The notes below the pieces were generated by a model. That model saw nothing but the letters and a program-made list of their open reading frames with translations. It searched no databases and was not told where the DNA came from. Below, piece after piece: positions 60,069 through 64,000 of a stretch of 64,000 bases of DNA (positions are counted from its first letter, which is position 1; the number at the start of each line of letters is the position of its first letter). The position numbers were made by a program, and so were the translations under genes. Origin of the DNA: DATCHW01 sp036508135 (GTDB lineage: Bacteria > Bacteroidota > Ignavibacteria > Tepidaquicellales > Tepidaquicellaceae); NCBI GenBank assembly GCA_036508135.1, contig DATCHW010000003.1:1-64000 (forward strand). Direction: 5' to 3'.

Positions 60069-62624
60069 TTATTTTAACAAAAGCATCTTCTCAGCCTCAG
60101 TATAATTTCCCGTTTCTAGTTTATAAAAATATACCCCGCTTGGTAGATTACTTCCATCAAACGTGACTTCATATGTTCCCGGTTGTAATTTTTCGCTAAC
60201 TAAATCCTTAATCTTTTTTCCCAATATATCGAAGATACTTAATTTAACTTCTGACTCCTGACTTCTGAATTCTTTCTTTAAATCATATTTTATTTTCGTT
60301 ACCGGATTGAATGGGTTCGGATAATTCTGGTATAATCTGTACCCTATGATAGCTTCACCGTTATTTCCAATACTGCTTGGAGAAGGAATTATAATGCTCA
60401 ACGCACTTCTTCCGTGCGTCCAGGCAATGAGTTTACCTGTCGGTCTGTGATAGGTCAAATCGTGAACAGGTACATAAGTCGGGAATCCTGTGCCCAGCGT
60501 AGTCCAGTTTGCACCAAGATTTGTAGTTGTCATTACACTTATATCAGTGCCGATATAAAGCGTGCTTGTCCTGTCGGGATCAATAATTATATCATTCACC
60601 GGAGCATCGGGGAGGTTGCCTTTTATTGATGTCCAGAGTGCCCCGTAATTTGTGGTACGGAAAATATGCGAGCCGGTTGAATCAACTTTATAACCTGACA
60701 ACGAAACATAACATACATTTGCAGAATCAGGATGTATCGTTACTCTTGTAACCCACCTGTAAGGTAATCCTGAATTTATCTTTGTCCAGTTGGTTCCGCC
60801 GTTCTGCGTTACCCAGACATTTGCATCATCCGTTCCGCAATAAATTACATTCGGATTTGATTTTGAAACATCGACAGTCGTTATCGTTCCGAGATTCACA
60901 ACGTGTCCGTTTGCGAGGTCCGGACTGATGGCAGTCCACGATTGCATGGCGTTAGTTGTTTTATGAATTTTATATGTGCCGCAATAAAGAGTGAGCGGAG
61001 TATTTTTATCCATAACGTATGGAGTTGACCAGTTGGAATAAGTTAAATCTAATCCGTTTGTTCCCGAATTGAATAATGCACCTCCGTTTACCGAATATCC
61101 GAGATAACCATTTTGCGAAGAAGCATAAACCCTTGAAGGATTTGAATAATCAATCAGACAATAAAATCCGTCGCCGCCGTAAATATCCGTCCAGTTATTT
61201 AATGCACCTGTTGTGGTTCTCACGGTGCCGTTATCCTGCGCCCCTCCGAGTATATCGTTCGGAGTTGTAAAATTTATATCACCTGCGTAAAATTGTGTCA
61301 CGGGAAGCGTGTGGCTGTATTGCCAGGCAGAGCCTCCGTTTGTCGAGTATTCTATTCCTCCGTCATTTCCAATTATAACATAGTTCGGATTGGATGGCGC
61401 AAATGCAACAGCGTGCTGGTCAACATGCTCTGCTCCTATACTTGAAAAACTCGTTCCGCCGTTTATCGAACGCTCCATATACAATCCTCCGCCGTAAACT
61501 AAATTCGCATCGTTCGGATTCACTTTGAATATTCTGTTAAACCACGCATAATTTGATGAATTTGCAACGGAAGTATTAAAGAGAGTCCAGTTCGTACCTC
61601 CGTTAGTGGTTTTATATATACCCCTAGAGCTTCCATTTGTATTTGCAGTCAGGGCGTAAATAATGTTCGGGTTTGCAGTACATATATCGAGTGATACTCT
61701 TCCGAGTGTTGCATCATTGTATGGGAAGCCGGTAACAATAGTCCAGTTCTGCCCTGAGTTTGTTGAAAGATATAATGCTGATTTCGGTCCGCCGTATTTG
61801 ACATAATCTTCCCTTCTCAGTCTTTCCCACATTGCGGCAAAAACTTTTGATGGATTTGACGGGTCTAAAATAACATCGATTGCACCCACCGAATCTGCAA
61901 CATATAAAGATTGTGTCCAGTTAAGTCCGCCGTTAGTGGATTTATAGATTCCGCGGTCTGTTGTTTTTCTCCTGAGAGAACCAACTGCCGCAGCATAAAT
62001 TTCCTGAGTGTTAGTTGGATTGACCACCACGTTACCGATGCTGAAAGTATTCGCAAGACCTATCAATTGCCACGTAGCACCTGCGTCTGTTGATTTATAC
62101 ATTCCCGTTCCGGGATAATAACTGCGAAGTGAATTTGATTCGCCCGTTCCGCAATAGATTACCTGCGGATTTCCGGGATCGATTGCAAGCGCTCCGATTG
62201 ACGAAGTGTTCTGGTTATCAAACACGCTCACCCAACTCTGGCAGAAGTTTGTTGATTTCCATATTCCTCCGTTCGCACAGCCCGTATATACTATCTGTGG
62301 ATTAGTCGGGTGTATGGCTATCGTTGATATCCTGCCTTCGATGTTGATAGGTCCGGCAAGCGTCCACGCGGCATTGATGTTTTTATCCGAAGGAATATTC
62401 TGTTTCACGTATTCAATGGACTTAATGTATTCGCCATCAGGAATTTCCTCAAAGGGAAACGCTCTTTGCTTTTCGAACCAGTCATCTGCAGGGACGAAAG
62501 ATTTCACTTTTTCTTTTCTCTGCCCGGGAGCAGTGTTGCTATTATAAATTATTCCGGCAGTAATTGAAATTAAAATTGTAGTGAAGAAAATTGTGAGGAA
62601 TATGGAAGAATTATTTTTTTGCAT
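60069..62624 (-). CDS. T9SS-exported VPS10/sortilin-like BNR propeller protein
   Basis: The 851-residue protein has a signal peptide or anchor (about 8-30), the same lead-in as the 55379 gene (WFEKQRAFPFEEIPDGEYIK) and a large propeller (HPTNPQIVYTGCANGGIWKSTN, STDAGATW, STNGGLNW, STNSGQNW, TTNGGTNW, TTNYGALW). It ends in a type-A sorting domain whose loop KKEFRSQESEVKL is coded by a GAATTCAGAAGTCAGGAG-type repeat (60244-60272). It starts the minus-strand group; the next gene follows after 31 bp. Confidence 0.88.
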   Translation of the reverse strand: MQKNNSSIFLTIFFTTILISITAGIIYNSNTAPGQRKEKVKSFVPADDWFEKQRAFPFEEIPDGEYIKSIEYVKQNIPSDKNINAAWTLAGPINIEGRISTIAIHPTNPQIVYTGCANGGIWKSTNFCQSWVSVFDNQNTSSIGALAIDPGNPQVIYCGTGESNSLRSYYPGTGMYKSTDAGATWQLIGLANTFSIGNVVVNPTNTQEIYAAAVGSLRRKTTDRGIYKSTNGGLNWTQSLYVADSVGAIDVILDPSNPSKVFAAMWERLRREDYVKYGGPKSALYLSTNSGQNWTIVTGFPYNDATLGRVSLDICTANPNIIYALTANTNGSSRGIYKTTNGGTNWTLFNTSVANSSNYAWFNRIFKVNPNDANLVYGGGLYMERSINGGTSFSSIGAEHVDQHAVAFAPSNPNYVIIGNDGGIEYSTNGGSAWQYSHTLPVTQFYAGDINFTTPNDILGGAQDNGTVRTTTGALNNWTDIYGGDGFYCLIDYSNPSRVYASSQNGYLGYSVNGGALFNSGTNGLDLTYSNWSTPYVMDKNTPLTLYCGTYKIHKTTNAMQSWTAISPDLANGHVVNLGTITTVDVSKSNPNVIYCGTDDANVWVTQNGGTNWTKINSGLPYRWVTRVTIHPDSANVCYVSLSGYKVDSTGSHIFRTTNYGALWTSIKGNLPDAPVNDIIIDPDRTSTLYIGTDISVMTTTNLGANWTTLGTGFPTYVPVHDLTYHRPTGKLIAWTHGRSALSIIIPSPSSIGNNGEAIIGYRLYQNYPNPFNPVTKIKYDLKKEFRSQESEVKLSIFDILGKKIKDLVSEKLQPGTYEVTFDGSNLPSGVYFYKLETGNYTEAEKMLLLK
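60244..60272 (-). repeat. In-frame copy of the TTCTGAATTC repeat in a sorting-domain loop
   Basis: On the plus strand CTTCTGACTCCTGACTTCTGAATTC aligns with the non-coding 3560-3584 sequence with few differences. Here it encodes EFRSQESEV between the first two strands of the sorting domain. Confidence 0.7.
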
Positions 62625-62915
62625 AATCGTATGCTTTTTGCTAAAATTTGCGGGAAAATTAAAGCAATAAAAAGGGAAATTTAGAGTTGAAAAAACTCAA
62701 CCAGACAAGGAGAATTACCCATTCCCATTGTAAAGTTTAATCTTGTTCTCGAACACAGAGTTTGTCCAAGAACCTATTTTATCATCGTGAATTTATTTCA
62801 GGATCTCATTTTTAGACAAACCTATTACGTAAGATACTGAAATCACCGACAGGTCGGGATCTTCGACAAGTTCAGTATGACAGTTTGGCTATGTTATGCA
62901 ATCACAAAGTATTAT
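62625..62915. other. Intergenic region, no gene
   Basis: No supported ORF. It holds two arms of the TGTCATnCTGA repeat: GGATCTCATTT at 62801-62811 and, inverted, GATCTTCGACAAGTTCAGTATGACA ending at 62882. The rest is AT-rich promoter-like DNA for the 60069-62624 gene. Confidence 0.55.
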
Positions 62916-63269
62916 TTATTTCTGCTTTATCGCTTCTGCAACTTTGTCTATACCCAGCATTCCATAATCGAATGTGTGGATATCTCCGTTATCAAGAGTC
63001 AGAATAACTTTTTTGCTGATAAAGCTCTTCTTTACTTCCACATTCTTGATACGCTCTTTAGGAATTTGGATATAACCCTCGGAGCCAGATTTTATCAAAA
63101 GTGCTTCTTCGACAATACCTTTTACGGACATATCAAACTTCGCATCATACAGCAGACGCTTGTTAGTTACAACTAATTTTCCGTTATACTTTCCTCCACC
63201 CGGAGGAACATATAGAAGTGTCCAGTTTCCAATTTCGGTTTCGCCCGGTTCAAGATTAAATTTTCCCAT
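62916..63269 (-). CDS. GRAM/PH-like domain protein, 117 aa
   Basis: This is a small soluble protein of alternating strands ending in a helix: WTLLYVPPGGGKYNGKLVVTNKRLLYDAKF, IQIPKERIKNVEVKKSFISKKVILTLDNGDIHTFDYGMLGIDKVAEAIKQK. LVVTNKRLLY is the usual signature of GRAM or bacterial PH-like domains, which bind membranes or partner proteins. Function unknown; it is a single gene. Confidence 0.8.
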   Translation of the reverse strand: MGKFNLEPGETEIGNWTLLYVPPGGGKYNGKLVVTNKRLLYDAKFDMSVKGIVEEALLIKSGSEGYIQIPKERIKNVEVKKSFISKKVILTLDNGDIHTFDYGMLGIDKVAEAIKQK

Positions 63270-63320
63270 AATCTTAACATTTTTAGTTTTGAAATGTACT
63301 GAAATTTAAAATTAATATAT

Positions 63321-63350
63321 AAAAAAAACAAGGGGGCTTACCCCCTTGTC
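63321..63350 (-). terminator. REP hairpin acting as intrinsic terminator
   Basis: CAAGGGGG (63329-63336) and CCCCCTTG (63341-63348) pair perfectly around CTTA. Read on the minus strand the hairpin is followed by eight Ts (63328-63321), so it fits a terminator for the T9SS gene ending at 63399. The sequence, including GTCTGT to its right, belongs to the REP family around the RAYT at 23032. Confidence 0.8.
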
Positions 63351-63398
63351 TGTTAATTGTATCATTTTAAGTCTTACACTCTGATTGCTAATTTTTTC

Positions 63399-64000
63399 TT
63401 ACTTCACCAACAGCATTCGTTTTATATCGGCAAAATTTTCAGTTTCAAGTCTGTAAAAATATACTCCGCTCGATAATGACGCTGCGTTGAAGTTAATCTG
63501 AAAATAACCTGCACTAAGGAATCCGGTAAATAAATTATCAACTTCTTTTCCGAGTATGTCATATAACTTTAACGATACATCCCCTGCTTTTGGCAGATTG
63601 AATTTAACGGTCGTTGACGGATTGAACGGATTGGGATAGTTCTGTGATAGTTCATATTTTTCCGGTACCTCCATACCAATCTGATTAATACCTGTGTTAA
63701 TTGTATCAAATATCGCAACCTGATTTATAAAATTATTCACACTGTTAATCTGGAAACTTTGGTTTGTTCCGGAATAAGAGCCATTGCCGCCGCCTAACCA
63801 TCTCTTGAAGTAATATGTCGAACCGTTGTATTGTACTGTCGTTGGTGAAATACTTATAGATGCAGTAGATCCTGAATCGTAAAATACATTCCCACCGGTA
63901 ACCGTTACGAGAGAAGCAAGTCCTCCGGGTGTGACAATTGACTGAACTTTAAATTGGGTTTTAAAATTAGCGGTATAATTGCCGGTATTTGAATTAACAG
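63399..64000 (-). CDS. C-terminal part of a T9SS-exported protein, 5' end beyond window
   Basis: The frame is open on the minus strand from the window edge to the stop at 63399, about 200 residues. The upstream part (FKVQSIVTPGGLASLVTVTGG, FYDSGSTASISISP, YFKRWLGGGNGSYSG, FQINSVNNF) resembles a beta-sandwich or InlB-like repeat domain; the end is a canonical type-A sorting domain (QNYPNPFNPSTTVKFNLPKAGDVSLKLYDILGKEV to MLLVK) with the ordinary short loop. A GTG at 63740 inside the frame is not the start, because coding-like sequence continues upstream of it. Confidence 0.88.
   Translation of the reverse strand, partial: VNSNTGNYTANFKTQFKVQSIVTPGGLASLVTVTGGNVFYDSGSTASISISPTTVQYNGSTYYFKRWLGGGNGSYSGTNQSFQINSVNNFINQVAIFDTINTGINQIGMEVPEKYELSQNYPNPFNPSTTVKFNLPKAGDVSLKLYDILGKEVDNLFTGFLSAGYFQINFNAASLSSGVYFYRLETENFADIKRMLLVK

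Noticed and set aside
63399..63740. A 113-residue stand-alone sorting-domain protein starting at GTG 63740
   Set aside because: The frame continues open with protein-like beta-strand sequence to the window edge, so this is the end of a larger gene.
1..64000. tRNA, rRNA or riboswitch genes
   Set aside because: I looked through the intergenic stretches for a cloverleaf with a GGTTCGAATCC-type T arm, rRNA-like blocks or known riboswitch cores, and found only dispersed palindromes. A tRNAscan or Rfam search would be decisive.

Overview
The window most likely comes from a Bacteroidota/Chlorobiota-type bacterium of the Ignavibacteria group. This is inferred from several signs. The DNA is AT-rich. 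At least ten proteins end in a type IX secretion (T9SS) type-A sorting domain built around a YPNPFNP motif, in the form common in Ignavibacteria. There are Omp28-type and helix-hairpin-helix outer-membrane proteins, paired DUF1573 proteins, and several apparent TTG starts. Housekeeping genes (mfd, rsmA, ruvB, rfbA/rfbC, rtcB) show it is chromosomal. I found no rRNA, tRNA, phage or CRISPR locus.

Layout. 1-3.6 kb: a P-type cation ATPase sits between two nearly identical copies of a REP-associated tyrosine transposase (RAYT); one runs off the window edge and the other has a clean in-frame internal deletion. 3.6-8.6 kb: envelope genes on the minus strand (C69 dipeptidase, helix-hairpin-helix barrel protein, Omp28 lipoprotein). 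8.7-18.6 kb: plus-strand genes (acetyltransferase-like, penicillin acylase, rsmA, mfd, two small unknowns). 18.9-22.7 kb: two T9SS-exported proteins. 22.8-24.9 kb: a second, unrelated RAYT with six palindromic repeats in front and three inverted repeats behind, then rtcB. 25.2-33.1 kb: rfbA-rfbC, an Rrf2 regulator with an iron-sulfur protein, a short-chain dehydrogenase, an AlkD-like protein, ruvB and small enzymes. 33.5-40.6 kb: four tandem T9SS beta-propeller repeat proteins. 40.6-54.9 kb: ada, an exported Memo-like protein, PhzF, GNAT, an exported nitroreductase, a rhodanese-MauE/DoxX-DUF1573-DUF1573 cluster, an aldehyde dehydrogenase, mazEF, a DUF169 protein, an MFS transporter, a KirBac channel and a TPR histidine kinase. 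55.4-62.6 kb: three more T9SS repeat proteins on the minus strand. 62.9-64 kb: a GRAM-like protein and the C-terminal part of another T9SS protein.

Most notable patterns. (1) Palindromic repeats occupy both intergenic DNA and one specific loop of the T9SS sorting domain. In two adjacent genes the same C-rich/G-rich hairpin element is read in the same frame as PL-x-RGVGG, and a non-coding copy lies elsewhere in the window. Three other sorting domains carry different short repeats in the same loop. (2) Orphan ends of sorting domains are stranded in intergenic DNA, and 3' flanks are duplicated between neighbours, which suggests that the sorting domain is exchanged as a DNA cassette. (3) Two different RAYTs each sit beside their own hairpin family. 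(4) A compact rhodanese-MauE-DUF1573 pair cluster has Cys-x-Cys motifs in the MauE-like and both DUF1573 proteins and may be an envelope thiol or sulfur relay.
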